Below the pieces are notes generated by a model. That model worked only from the letters and a program-made list of their open reading frames with translations, ran no database searches and had not been told where the DNA came from. Both the position numbers and the translations under genes were made by a program. From DASRHK01 sp035650495 (lineage in GTDB: Bacteria > Pseudomonadota > Gammaproteobacteria > Nevskiales > Nevskiaceae), in contig DASRHK010000026.1 in the NCBI GenBank assembly GCA_035650495.1, positions 1-64,000 of the forward strand: 64,000 bases of DNA, written 5' to 3'. Positions within the stretch are counted from its first letter, which is position 1, and each line of letters opens with the position of its first letter. Below are positions 7,310 through 15,981 of this stretch, piece after piece.

Positions 7310-10093
7310 TCAGAGCCGCTCGAGCGCAGCCTGCGCGGCTGCTTCCAGCGCGCGCGCGCCCTGCTTGCGCGCTTCGCGCAGCGACGTCTCGATGGTCCCG
7401 CGCGCTTGCTCCACCTTGCCCCGCTGCGCTTCGATGCGGCCGCGCTCGAGCAGGATCTGCGGATAGAACAGCCGTTCGCCGGTGCGCTCCGCCAGCTGCT
7501 GTGCTTCGTCGATGTGCGCCTGGGCTTCGTCCCAGCGCCCGGCGCGCGCGAGCGCGTCGGCCGCGTAGACGAGCGTGAGCGTCGAGCCGCCGACCATGCC
7601 GATGCGACGCATGACGGCCACGCCTTCCATGATCGTCGCGTAGCCCTGCTGCGGATCGCCCGTGCGCGCGAGCACCCATCCGGCCAGCGATTTCGCGGGC
7701 CATTGCGCCTGCACGACCGCGCGCTCGCTGTGCAGCTTGCCGATCTGCGCCGCGATCTCCTTCACGCGCTCCGGGTGATCGAGCCAAACTTCAATCGCGC
7801 CGGCGCAACGCAGCGCCTGCAGTTGATCGAGCGGGCTCCCACTTTCCGCCCGATGCAATGCGGCTGCGAGATTCGCGGCGGACGGCTTGCTGCGGCCCAT
7901 CTGGAACTGGCAGATCGCGAGGCTCGACTGCATCCACACGACCGGATCGGCGGCGAAGCGCGATGCTGCCGCCGCCTCCAGCGCTTCGGCTGACTTCAGG
8001 CCACGCTCGAGCCACTCGCACGCCTCCGCGAACGCACCCTGGAATGCCGCGCAGGTGCCGATCAGCGCGCTCGCGGAGACGCGTAGCGCGACCTCGCCGG
8101 AGGTGTCCGCGAGCGCGGAGATGCGCCCGGCGAGCCGTCGCGATTCGTCGTACTCGCCGCTGATGCAGCGCATCCAGCCGATGCCGGAGAGCACCCAGCC
8201 CAGCACTGGCGAATCCGGAAGCTGCGCGCAGAGTTTTTCCGCGTGCGCGAAGACCGCGCGCGATTCGGGCGAGCCGATGCCGAGCAACTGCGAGCACGCA
8301 ACGCTGCGCGGCGCGATGAGCGCGAGCTCATGCTCGAGCCGCTCGACGCCGGGCGGGCATTTCGGCAGCAAGGCGAGCGCGTGCGCGGTCAGCGCCATCG
8401 CCTCGCTCGGCGCGTAGCGGCGCAACGCGCTCTCGGCGGCCGCGGAGTACTCGCGAACGGCAGACGGATAATCGAGGCTCTGCTCGAGGTGCGCGGCAAG
8501 CGCCGTCGGCGCCACCGGAATGCCGGCGTCACGGCTCTTGAGCAGCGAATCGGCGACGCGCTTGTGGATCAGCGCGCGCGTCGCAACGCCCGTGCGCTGA
8601 TAGAGCACGTGACGATAGACCGCGTGCCGGAAGCGATAGCGCGCATCGAGCGTTCCGTCGGCGAGCCGCGTGACTTCCTCCGCGGAAATCCATTGCTTCT
8701 GTGCGGCGAGCTCATCGCAGCGATCCGACACCCAGGCAAGCGCTGGCTCGCCCGTCGCGCGCGCGAGGTGCATCGTGTCGGCCAGTGTCTGCGCGCGGAA
8801 CTCGGTGCCGCAGACCGCCGCGGTCTCGAGGAGCTTGCGCAGGTCCACCGGCAGCCGCGCGAGCTGCTTCTCGATGACGCCCGCGAGGCTCTCGGGCACC
8901 TGCAGCGCGTCGATCGCCGCATCGTTGGGCGGCGCGTGGCTGTCGGTGGAGAGCACGCCCTGCGACACCATGTCCTCGATCACGTTGGCGACGAACAGCG
9001 GCAGGCCGTCGGTACGCGCGTGCAGCTTGCGCACGAAATGCTCGCTGATGACCGCGTGCGGCAGGCGGCTCTCGATGTAGAAGGCCACTTCCTGCTCGGA
9101 GAAGGCGTCGAGCACGATCTCGGTGACCGACTTCTGCAGCTTGAGCTCGTGGCGGATCGCGCGCAGCGGGTGATCCTCGGCCGCGACTTCGGTGGGCCGG
9201 AACGTCGCCAGCCACATCGCACGCGCCGAGGAGCTGGAGCGCGCGAGGTAATTCATCATCTGCAGCGTCGAGCGATCGCTCCAGTGCAGGTCCTCGGTGA
9301 CGAACAGCAACGGCCACTGCTGCGAATAGATGTCCGTCGACTCGCGCAGCTCTCGCATCATCCGCTCCTGGTTGGCGCCGGCGAGCGCCTGGCGCAACTC
9401 CGCGCGATCGGCGTCGGAGCAGAACTGCGGCAGCTGCAGGAACCAGGTCGGCGCGCCGGCGCGCAGCATCGCCGGCAGATTCGGATCGCGCCGGCATTGA
9501 TACGTGAGCGCTTCCAGGAGCGGCAGGTAAGGCTCGCCGGCGCCGAATTGCTCGACACACTGGCCGTGCCACCAGTACGAAGGATCGACCTCCGCCAGGA
9601 AATTCCGGATCAGCGTGGTCTTGCCCACGCCCGCATCGCCGACGATCCACACCACCTGCCGCTGGCCCGCGAGCGCCTTCTGCCACAGCATGCGCAGCTG
9701 TTCCAGCGCGCGCTTGCGGCCGATCATGCGCGGCGGCGGCTCGCCAATCGCCGGCACGGCCACGGGCGCATCGACGATGGCGCCGATGAAGCGGTAGCCG
9801 CGTCGCGACGCGGTCTCGATGTAGCGCGGCTGCTTCGCATCGTCGTCGAGCGCGCCGCGCAGCTCGCTGACGATGGTCTTCAGCACCGATTCGCTGACGT
9901 GCCGATGGCCCCACACCGCGTCGAGCAGCGCGTCCTTGCTCATGAGCTGGCCGGGCGCGCGCGCGAGCGTGCACAGCACGTCGAAGGCTTTTGGGGTGAG
10001 CGCGATCGGCTGGCCGTCGCGACTGAGACGCGCGTTGGCCTCGTCGAGGTCGAAGCGGTCGAAGCGCAGCGTGAGCGGATCGGGTTGCGCCAT
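7310..10093 (-). CDS. Winged-helix regulator with AAA-type ATPase and TPR-like helical repeats (paralogue 2)
   Basis: A 927-residue tandem paralogue of the next gene, nearly identical to it across the winged helix (SKDALLDAVWGH, HVSESVLKTI) and in Walker A (VGDAGVGKTT, 151-160), but diverged in the helical C-terminal region. Walker B-like LLFVTEDLHWSD precedes an R-rich sensor region. The conserved DNA-binding half and diverged sensor half suggest a duplication in which the copies see different ligands but may bind related DNA sites. It is the first gene of a two-gene unit; its promoter would lie in the short gap before the protease terminator. Confidence 0.85.
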   Translation of the reverse strand: MAQPDPLTLRFDRFDLDEANARLSRDGQPIALTPKAFDVLCTLARAPGQLMSKDALLDAVWGHRHVSESVLKTIVSELRGALDDDAKQPRYIETASRRGYRFIGAIVDAPVAVPAIGEPPPRMIGRKRALEQLRMLWQKALAGQRQVVWIVGDAGVGKTTLIRNFLAEVDPSYWWHGQCVEQFGAGEPYLPLLEALTYQCRRDPNLPAMLRAGAPTWFLQLPQFCSDADRAELRQALAGANQERMMRELRESTDIYSQQWPLLFVTEDLHWSDRSTLQMMNYLARSSSSARAMWLATFRPTEVAAEDHPLRAIRHELKLQKSVTEIVLDAFSEQEVAFYIESRLPHAVISEHFVRKLHARTDGLPLFVANVIEDMVSQGVLSTDSHAPPNDAAIDALQVPESLAGVIEKQLARLPVDLRKLLETAAVCGTEFRAQTLADTMHLARATGEPALAWVSDRCDELAAQKQWISAEEVTRLADGTLDARYRFRHAVYRHVLYQRTGVATRALIHKRVADSLLKSRDAGIPVAPTALAAHLEQSLDYPSAVREYSAAAESALRRYAPSEAMALTAHALALLPKCPPGVERLEHELALIAPRSVACSQLLGIGSPESRAVFAHAEKLCAQLPDSPVLGWVLSGIGWMRCISGEYDESRRLAGRISALADTSGEVALRVSASALIGTCAAFQGAFAEACEWLERGLKSAEALEAAAASRFAADPVVWMQSSLAICQFQMGRSKPSAANLAAALHRAESGSPLDQLQALRCAGAIEVWLDHPERVKEIAAQIGKLHSERAVVQAQWPAKSLAGWVLARTGDPQQGYATIMEGVAVMRRIGMVGGSTLTLVYAADALARAGRWDEAQAHIDEAQQLAERTGERLFYPQILLERGRIEAQRGKVEQARGTIETSLREARKQGARALEAAAQAALERL

Positions 10094-10140
10094 GCGACGG
10101 ACCCCCGTCCGCGCGCCAGAAATCCAGGACCAGCATATGC

Positions 10141-10171
10141 AAAAAAAAACCGCGGCGCTCGCGCGCCGCGG
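10141..10171 (-). terminator. Rho-independent terminator of the protease gene
   Basis: On the minus strand a 9-bp perfect GC stem (arms 10150-10158 and 10163-10171, loop TCGC at 10159-10162) is followed by nine T residues (the A-run at 10141-10149). It lies 36 bp past the stop codon of the subtilisin gene, the expected place for its terminator. Confidence 0.93.
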
Positions 10172-10207
10172 TCAGGCGTTCTTGTTATTGGTCTTGGTGA
10201 CGCTTTC

Positions 10208-12256
10208 TTATGGGTGTTTCTCGCAGAGCGTGAAGCTGCCGCTGCCGCTGTAGGAATACACGCGCCAGCGATAAGTGCCGCTGGTGCCGCTGTAGCTGAT
10301 GCTCTCGCTCGACGTGGTGCCGGTGGAGCTCGCCTTGCTGCTCCACGTGCTGCCGGAGAGCTTGTACAGATAGAGGTCGAAGTCCGCGCCCGCCGGAACG
10401 GTCAGCGTCGCCGCGTAAGTGCCGGTGCCGCCGGTGAAGCCGCTGCTCGACGGTGCGTAGTAATTCGCGCCGCTGGTGAGCGAGCCGGTGTACGCCGTGT
10501 AACCCGCTGCGCACGATCCGCCGCCGCCACCGCCGCCGGTCGAGTAGCTGCCGGTGAGGCTCACGCCGGAGAACGCGCTGTAGCCGTTGAGCATCACGTA
10601 GTAGGTGCCGGCCTGCGCGGTCGCGATGGTGCACGTCTCGGCATTGCCGTTGACGTACGGTCGGCAATCGTAGGACGACGTCGTCGGCATCGAGCCGAAC
10701 TTCACGTACATGTCCGCGTCGCCGGTGCCGCCCGACATCACGAACTTCAGGCCGGTCGCGCCCGCGGGCACCGCCATCTGGAACTGCAGCTGCGCGCCGG
10801 TCGCGCCGGACAGGTTCGTCTGCGCCACGCCGTTGGCGAGAACCGTCGGGCCCGGTGGCGGCGGAGGCGGCTGGGTCACGCCGCCGAGCGCGGCGTTCGC
10901 ATCGACGATGCCCGCTCCGCACTGACTGCAGGTCGCGGGAAACGCGCGCGCGGTGGACTTGAGCGTCGCTTCGATCTGATCCGGCGTGATGCCCGGCGTC
11001 TTCGCGATCATCAATGCAGCAACGCCGGAGACATGCGGCGTCGCCATCGACGTGCCTTGATAGAACGCGTAACTGTCGGCACCCGGACCCTGCGTGCCCG
11101 CGTTGAGGGTGGACAGGATGCCGTTCGGATCGGTCGCGCTGGTCTGATCGCCGCCGGGCGCGGCGATGTCGACGATCGCGCCGTAGTTGGAGTACGACGC
11201 CTTGCCGCCGTTGCGGCCGACGGCCGCGACGACGATCGCGCCCGTGCAGTTCGCCGGGCTCGAGTTCGACGCGTTCTGATTCTCGTTGCCTGCGGCGACG
11301 ATGAACACGGAGCCGCGCGAGCGCGCGCCGTTGATCGCCGTCTGCGTCGTCGTGTCGCAGGCGCCGCTGCCGCCGAGCGAGAGCGAGAGGACCTTGGCGA
11401 CGTTCGGATTCGCGGGAACGCCGCTGACGGTGCCGCCCGACGCCCAGGTGATCGCGTCGGCGATGTCGGAGGTGTAGCCGCCGCACTTGCCGAGCACGCG
11501 TGCCGGGAGGACTTTTGCGTTGTAGGCGACGCCAGCGACGCCGTTGGCGTTGTTCGTCACCGCGGCGATCGTGCCCGCGACATGGGTGCCGTGCCAGCTC
11601 GAGTTCGACGAGCCCGCGCCGGCGCCGCACTGGCCGAGCGAATACCAGTCGCCAGGATCCTTCGCGTCGGCATCGCGGCCGTCGCCGTCGTTCGACACCG
11701 ACGTGTCGGAGATGAAGTCGTAGCCGCCGACGATGTTGGCGACGAGATCCGCGTGCGGACGGTAGCCCGTGTCGATCACGGCCACGACCACGCCCGATCC
11801 CGTCGACAGATCCCACGCCGCCGGCAGGCGCAGGCCGCCGTTGGCTTCGAAGTACTGCCACTGCTCGTTGTAGCGCGTGTCGTTCGGCGTGAACAGCGCA
11901 TGCATGATGCGGTCTTCTTCGGCGTACTCGACGGCCGGGTTGTGCTTGAACTCGTTGATCAGCGCGTTGAGCTCGGCGGCCGGAAGGCGGCGCCCGATCT
12001 TCATGACGTCGGCGCCGTTGCCGTTGACGTGCACGTGCGACAGCGGCACCGCCAGCCGCGCGGCGACGCTCTGCATCAGGCCGCTCACCCGCTGCAGGTG
12101 ATCCGGCTGCGCGTGGTCTTCCTTGAACTTGACGATGATGCGCTGGGGCGGCCCCTGCTGATCGAGGAGCTGCGCCGAGGCGCCGAACGAGATTGCCGCG
12201 AGCAACACGAAAAGCAGAAACCCGGCCCAGGCACGGGCTTGACGAGCGAGACTCAT
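10208..12256 (-). CDS. Secreted S8 (subtilisin-family) serine protease with C-terminal PPC domains
   Basis: An extracellular peptidase of 682 residues. I chose the start MSLARQ because AGGGGG sits just before it and a signal peptide follows (hydrophobic core 9-26, cleavage near ASA-Q). The propeptide (about 30-125, RIIVKFKEDH) is I9-like. The catalytic triad is visible: Asp162 (VAVIDTG), His222 (WHGTHVAG), Ser403 (GTSMATPH), with oxyanion Asn324 (AAGNEN). A proline-rich linker leads to a bacterial pre-peptidase C-terminal (PPC) domain at about 480-570. After a poly-Gly linker comes a second Ser/Gly/Thr/Tyr-rich beta domain ending in Cys-Glu-Lys. Such extensions are usually removed after secretion. 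It is monocistronic with its own terminator. Confidence 0.95.
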   Translation of the reverse strand: MSLARQARAWAGFLLFVLLAAISFGASAQLLDQQGPPQRIIVKFKEDHAQPDHLQRVSGLMQSVAARLAVPLSHVHVNGNGADVMKIGRRLPAAELNALINEFKHNPAVEYAEEDRIMHALFTPNDTRYNEQWQYFEANGGLRLPAAWDLSTGSGVVVAVIDTGYRPHADLVANIVGGYDFISDTSVSNDGDGRDADAKDPGDWYSLGQCGAGAGSSNSSWHGTHVAGTIAAVTNNANGVAGVAYNAKVLPARVLGKCGGYTSDIADAITWASGGTVSGVPANPNVAKVLSLSLGGSGACDTTTQTAINGARSRGSVFIVAAGNENQNASNSSPANCTGAIVVAAVGRNGGKASYSNYGAIVDIAAPGGDQTSATDPNGILSTLNAGTQGPGADSYAFYQGTSMATPHVSGVAALMIAKTPGITPDQIEATLKSTARAFPATCSQCGAGIVDANAALGGVTQPPPPPPGPTVLANGVAQTNLSGATGAQLQFQMAVPAGATGLKFVMSGGTGDADMYVKFGSMPTTSSYDCRPYVNGNAETCTIATAQAGTYYVMLNGYSAFSGVSLTGSYSTGGGGGGGSCAAGYTAYTGSLTSGANYYAPSSSGFTGGTGTYAATLTVPAGADFDLYLYKLSGSTWSSKASSTGTTSSESISYSGTSGTYRWRVYSYSGSGSFTLCEKHP

Positions 12257-12401
12257 GAATTCCCCCTGCGAAACGGTCTTTGGTCGCGCCTGCTTCGAGC
12301 AGGCTCCGCGCCGCACTGCAGCTTCCCCCGAAACCCCGGCGCATCCAAAAAGGATGGCGGAGTCTAGGGACCGGATTTCAGCGCTGCAACGTGAAGTGAG
12401 C

Positions 12402-12417
12402 GTCAGGTTTTCCTGAC
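12402..12417. promoter_or_regulatory. Perfect 6-4-6 inverted repeat upstream of the protease gene
   Basis: GTCAGG-TTTT-CCTGAC lies 146 bp before the protease start and 51 bp past the stop of the small lipoprotein gene. No T-run follows on the minus strand, so a simple terminator is unlikely; an operator for the protease promoter is more plausible. A second short hairpin (CATCC-A5-GGATG, 12342-12356) lies closer to the gene. The rest of the 211-bp gap shows nothing I recognise. Confidence 0.4.
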
Positions 12418-12467
12418 AGGCGAATCAGGTCTTGGCGCGATCGTATACGCTTCGGAAATCGAAGCAG

Positions 12468-12836
12468 CTACTGCGTCGAGTAGGTGTCGAGATGCACGCA
12501 GTCGGAGGTCGCGAAGGACTTGCGCGCGTAGCGCCATTGCACGAGCGCGTTGATCGAAGCCTGATCGAACACGCCTTGCGGGCTCGAGTCGAGGACGACC
12601 ACGTTGAACGGCACGCCGGCGGCGGCGACGTCGTACTGCAGCAGCACCCAGCCGTCCTGCTTCACCGGCATCGCCTGGCGCGGATAGATCGGGTTGATGC
12701 TGTAGAGCTGCTTGAGATTCGCGCACGGGCTGCGCGCATCCATGCCGACCGGCGCTGGACGCGGCCGCAGGAAGCCATGATCGGCGGGCACGCAGCCGGC
12801 CACGCACACGGCCAACAGGATCGCTCCTCCCCTCAT
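12468..12836 (-). CDS. Small lipoprotein with a TonB C-terminal-like domain
   Basis: 122 residues. A type II signal (LLAVCVAGC) gives a lipidated Cys at about residue 15. The mature part resembles the TonB C-terminal fold found in stand-alone proteins: INPIYPRQAMPVKQDGWVLL, then strands with VVVLDSSPQGVFDQASINAL and a final WRYARK. These proteins use the proline-tyrosine (YP) and GxV pattern of TonB but lack the inner-membrane helix, so energy transduction is unlikely. It is probably an envelope protein of unknown role. Confidence 0.75.
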   Translation of the reverse strand: MRGGAILLAVCVAGCVPADHGFLRPRPAPVGMDARSPCANLKQLYSINPIYPRQAMPVKQDGWVLLQYDVAAAGVPFNVVVLDSSPQGVFDQASINALVQWRYARKSFATSDCVHLDTYSTQ

Positions 12837-12860
12837 CGCCCCCCCGGGTGTGATGTGACC

Positions 12861-13688
12861 TTAGCGTAGCGCGGGGCCGAGCCGCTCGGCCAGCGCCGTC
12901 GCCAGCGGCTTCATGAAGAACGATGCCTCCGGCATGAGGTCGACGCGCCAGCCTTTTGCGCGGAGCGTGTCCGCGACCACCGGCCCCACGGCGGCGACGC
13001 AAGTGCGCGCGAGCCCGCCCGCGAGCGCGTCGGTGGCGCTGCGCGCCTGCGCGACGCGCGCCAGACGCTCGACCTGCTGCAAGCTGGTGAAGGCGATCGC
13101 GTCGACGCGTCCTGCCGCGATCTCCTCGATCAGCTGCACGATCGCGCGCTCTTCGGCGGCGTCGGCGTAGACGTACGGCGCGACGGTCGTGACCTGCGCG
13201 CCGGCCGCGCGCAGGAAATCGACGAGCGCGCGATTGGGCTCCGTGCCGTAGAGCTGCACGCCGACGCGACGACCTTGCAGATTCCCGGCGCGCAGCGACT
13301 CGATCACGCCGGCGGTCGTCGGCTGCGCGGCGACGAGATCGGGCTTGAGGCCGAGCTCGCGCATCGCGCGTCCCGGCTTGGGTCCGCGCGCGATCTTGCG
13401 CACGCGCGCGAGCTGCTCGACGAAAGCCGCGCGCACATGCGGGCGATGACGATCGATGCACGACAGCAACCGGCGCAAGCCTTCACCCGTCAGCAGGATC
13501 AGGTCATCGCAGCCACCGGCGGCGAATTTCTCGACCCATGCGAGAACGGGCGCGGGATCCGGCGCGTCGTGGATCTCCACCATGGGGCAGCGCAGCACCT
13601 TGGCGCCGCGGCGCTCGAGCAGCGCGGCGAACACGTCGAGCTCGCGCGATTCCGCGATCGCGACGACGCGTCCGTCGAGATCGCCCAC
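12861..13688 (-). CDS. Uroporphyrinogen-III synthase family protein (HemD-like)
   Basis: 275 residues with the two-lobe HemD fold pattern: VVAIAESRELDVFAALLERRGAKVLRC-type N-terminal strand and helix, DDLILLTGEGLRRLL, then KPGRAMRELGLKPDLVAAQPTTAGVI, and in lobe 2 DAIAFTSLQQVERLA and TCVAAVGPVVADTLRAKGW. HemD closes and inverts ring D of hydroxymethylbilane to make uroporphyrinogen III. No hemC, hemX or hemY is adjacent, so this may be a second or divergent member rather than the main heme enzyme. The start codon is GTG, 1 bp from the stop of the upstream membrane protein gene. Confidence 0.8.
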   Translation of the reverse strand: MGDLDGRVVAIAESRELDVFAALLERRGAKVLRCPMVEIHDAPDPAPVLAWVEKFAAGGCDDLILLTGEGLRRLLSCIDRHRPHVRAAFVEQLARVRKIARGPKPGRAMRELGLKPDLVAAQPTTAGVIESLRAGNLQGRRVGVQLYGTEPNRALVDFLRAAGAQVTTVAPYVYADAAEERAIVQLIEEIAAGRVDAIAFTSLQQVERLARVAQARSATDALAGGLARTCVAAVGPVVADTLRAKGWRVDLMPEASFFMKPLATALAERLGPALR

Positions 13689-13689
13689 G

Positions 13690-14457
13690 CTATTCCCGGT
13701 TCACCGTCGCGTCGGCGATGCGCTGGTTGGAGCGGAACAGCACGACCTTCATGAAGGGCACCGTCGGATCGAACGCGAGGTACTTCGACGCGGCGCGCGC
13801 AGCGAGCGCGCGATTGGGATAGGGGCCGTAGGTGTCGCTCATCGCAATCCACACTTCGGTCGCCGACTGGTAGCGCGTGGAGATGGCCGACAGGCTGGCG
13901 CGGCACCAGCGATCGAAGCCTTCCGAGCCGGTGCCATAGGCTTCGACGTCGGCGTCGCGTCCGGTCGCCGCGGCCGGCGCGTCGAGCGCTTTCGCCAGGT
14001 ACGGCTTCGCCGCGATCGCCTCCGAATCGACCTTGAAGCCGATGATCTTCCAATCGCCGTGCTGGCGAGTGAGCGCGACGCGGATGACCGCATCGCCCGC
14101 CGCGAACGTGGCGCGCGCGAAGTACAAGGCCGTCACGCTGAGCCCTTTGCTGGTCAGCGTCATGCTGGCGTCGCCGTCGGCACCGCTGTAGCCCTGCAGC
14201 CCGCCGAGCTGACGGAAGCGTCCGAACATGCGCTCGAGCACGCCCTGCCCGACCGACTGGATGAGCTCCGGCGCGGCGCGCTCGACGAGCGCCTGCTCGT
14301 TCCAGTCGGCGCAGATCGTCTGCACGGAGGCGTCGACGAACGCGCGGCTGTCGCGGTCGAGCTCCGGTCCCTTGATCGTGGCGTAGACCAGGCCCAGCCC
14401 GCCGATGACGACGAGCATCAGCAGCAGCGAGCCCAGGAACATCAGGAAATTTCGCAT
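13690..14457 (-). CDS. Membrane-anchored protein of unknown function
   Basis: 255 residues. I chose MRNFLMFLG as the start because a single TM segment follows at once (about 4-26, FLGSLLLMLVVIGGLGLVY). The rest is a predicted periplasmic domain. It has two similar halves: one around ELIQSVGQGVLERMFGRFRQLG with a strand-rich region (ALTRQHGDWKIIGFKVDSE), the other starting near SEGFDRWCRASL. The lipid-binding or NTF2-like look of the first half is only suggestive. It is immediately upstream of the HemD-like gene and probably co-transcribed with it. Confidence 0.7.
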   Translation of the reverse strand: MRNFLMFLGSLLLMLVVIGGLGLVYATIKGPELDRDSRAFVDASVQTICADWNEQALVERAAPELIQSVGQGVLERMFGRFRQLGGLQGYSGADGDASMTLTSKGLSVTALYFARATFAAGDAVIRVALTRQHGDWKIIGFKVDSEAIAAKPYLAKALDAPAAATGRDADVEAYGTGSEGFDRWCRASLSAISTRYQSATEVWIAMSDTYGPYPNRALAARAASKYLAFDPTVPFMKVVLFRSNQRIADATVNRE

Positions 14458-14585
14458 GGTGTCGCGCCCGCTCCCCGATCCGGCGACGTCCCGTGATCGC
14501 TGGAGTATACGGGGCGAACTTCGCTCGGCGCTCGCGCGTCCAAGTCTGTGACGGCCCGCGTGGCCGGTCCGGGAGCTCAACTGCC

Positions 14586-15002
14586 ATGAAAGCATTGCAT
14601 CGATTCAGCCCTGTCCCGCTCGTCGTCCTGATCGCGAGCGTCGCGAGCGCCGCCGACCGGCCGAGCGCCGACGACATCGCCAAGGCGCGCGCCGAATGCC
14701 ACACGCAGACCGCCCGTCTGGCGGAGCTCGAGCGCGACGCCAGCTGGTGCACCGACGACCAGAAGCTCTTGCAGACGCGCGACGCCGCGGAGCACAGCTG
14801 CGCACACTCCGAGGATCTGCTGATCGCGGCCGGCGTCGAGCCGAAGCCCGCGCAGCCCAAGGCCGCGCCGCCGGCGCCGCCGTCGATCACGATCACCGAG
14901 AAAGTGCGGACGGGCGCGACGCAGACCGCGTCGGCGGAGCCGGTCGCGCAGTTCGCCGCGATGGAAGTCGATCGCCGCTGCGAGCCGGGCGCGAAGCGCT
15001 AG
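14586..15002 (+). CDS. Small secreted protein of unknown function
   Basis: 138 residues starting MKALHRFSP, with a signal peptide (VPLVVLIASVASA, cleavage before Ala-Asp near residue 23). The mature part is charged and probably helical (DDIAKARAECHTQTARLAELERD), with four Cys residues, followed by a Pro/Ala linker and a short tail ending CEPGAKR. I do not recognise the family. Its stop overlaps the stop of the phosphopantetheinyl transferase gene by a few bases on the opposite strand. Confidence 0.65.
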   Translation: MKALHRFSPVPLVVLIASVASAADRPSADDIAKARAECHTQTARLAELERDASWCTDDQKLLQTRDAAEHSCAHSEDLLIAAGVEPKPAQPKAAPPAPPSITITEKVRTGATQTASAEPVAQFAAMEVDRRCEPGAKR

Positions 15003-15751
15003 ACGGAATCGCTCACTGCAATCGCGATGCCGGTGAGGACCAGTCCTCGCCGGAACGCGAAGCGCCCGAACAGCCGCCCCTGGTAGGCCTCGACGATCCG
15101 CGTGGTCTTGCGCGGATGCACCGCGAAGCTGCCGAGCCCCAGGTTCCAGCCGACGACGTCGAGCGCGACGTCCTGGAAGTCGAGCCACTGCGACGTGAGC
15201 TCGTACTGGCATTTGTAGAACGATTCCTTCGCGCTGAACATCAGCGCCGCGATCTGCGCCTGCTCGCGCGGGTCGAGCTGCTCCAGCCAGCGCTGCTCTT
15301 CGGGCAGCAGCACTTCGCTCCAGACGTCGCGCGTCACCCGGCCGATCGACTCGACGTCGATGCCGATGCCGCGGAAGCGCGAGCGCTCGGCGACCGCGGC
15401 CGCGGAGAATCCTTGCGTGTGGGTGATGCTGCCGACCAGCGTCGAAGGCCACTGCGGGCGGCGGTCGGCCCCGCCGACGAGCGGGTAATCGTGGATGCCG
15501 TACTGGGCGAGCGCGCGGCGCGCGCAGAGACGCCCTGCTGCGAATTCCGAAGCGCGCTTGGCGACGGCTGCTCCGATGTGCTTGCGCTCGGCCGTCGACA
15601 GCATCGACGGGTCGCCGGGTCCGGACAGCTCGGCCGTCGCGATGCCCGCGGGCAGAAGCTCCTGGAACACTGCCGACATGCGCGCGGGATTGCGCGCCCT
15701 CGGCTCGTGCGCCATCGACAGATGGGCGCGGGATCCCGGCCTGGTGTGCAT
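14999..15751 (-). CDS. 4'-phosphopantetheinyl transferase (EntD/Sfp type)
   Basis: This enzyme transfers the phosphopantetheine arm of CoA to the carrier-domain serine of NRPS, PKS and FAS proteins. Motifs: GSITHT (P1), GIGIDVESIGR (P2, Mg-binding Asp and Glu) and FSAKESFYKCQY (P3, Lys of the WxxKEA-type motif). I use the ATG preceded by GGGGGAATTC; an internal ATG giving MSAVFQELLP is the other plausible start and matches EntD N termini better. The gene diverges from the EPS operon that carries three intact carrier domains (PCP at Ser566, ACP at Ser1561, PCP at Ser607); another stands at 36.4 kb. It is the obvious activator of these proteins. Confidence 0.93.
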   Translation of the reverse strand: MHTRPGSRAHLSMAHEPRARNPARMSAVFQELLPAGIATAELSGPGDPSMLSTAERKHIGAAVAKRASEFAAGRLCARRALAQYGIHDYPLVGGADRRPQWPSTLVGSITHTQGFSAAAVAERSRFRGIGIDVESIGRVTRDVWSEVLLPEEQRWLEQLDPREQAQIAALMFSAKESFYKCQYELTSQWLDFQDVALDVVGWNLGLGSFAVHPRKTTRIVEAYQGRLFGRFAFRRGLVLTGIAIAVSDSV

Positions 15752-15904
15752 CACGAATTCCCCCGAGTGGTGGTGAGGTTCGTCCGCATGGTGGACGCAG
15801 CGTAGGGCGCGTCGCCCTGCACGTCAGTCAGCTAGCGTACAAAGCGTTGAACTTTTACCTCGCCGTGACGGCTTTTCCCCCGCGCGCAAGCCCGCGAAAA
15901 CAAC

Positions 15905-15918
15905 GTACGAGAACGGAC
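15905..15918. promoter_or_regulatory. EPS-region inverted repeat, copy 1 (upstream of epsE)
   Basis: GTACG-AGAA-CGGAC, followed by AGA. It matches the GT[C/A]CG-N4-CG[G/T]AC pattern seen seven more times in the EPS region. It sits 64-77 bp before the first gene of the main EPS operon, in the 230-bp gap from the diverging phosphopantetheinyl transferase gene, and could serve both promoters. No convincing -35/-10 pair or sigma-54 box was seen in this gap. Confidence 0.65.
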
Positions 15919-15981
15919 AGATTCGTCGCCGGATGGGAGCAAGAATCGCCTCCAAGTTGAACCTCCGGAGAGGGAAACGTC

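Noticed and set aside
12402..12417. Rho-independent terminator for the TonB-like lipoprotein gene
   Set aside because: The stem is short and no T-run follows on the minus strand; kept only as a possible operator.
15782..15796. GTCCG-CATGG-TGGAC in the PPTase/epsE gap
   Set aside because: The spacer is 5 bp with a mismatch in the right arm; it lies near an EPS repeat but does not fit the pattern.
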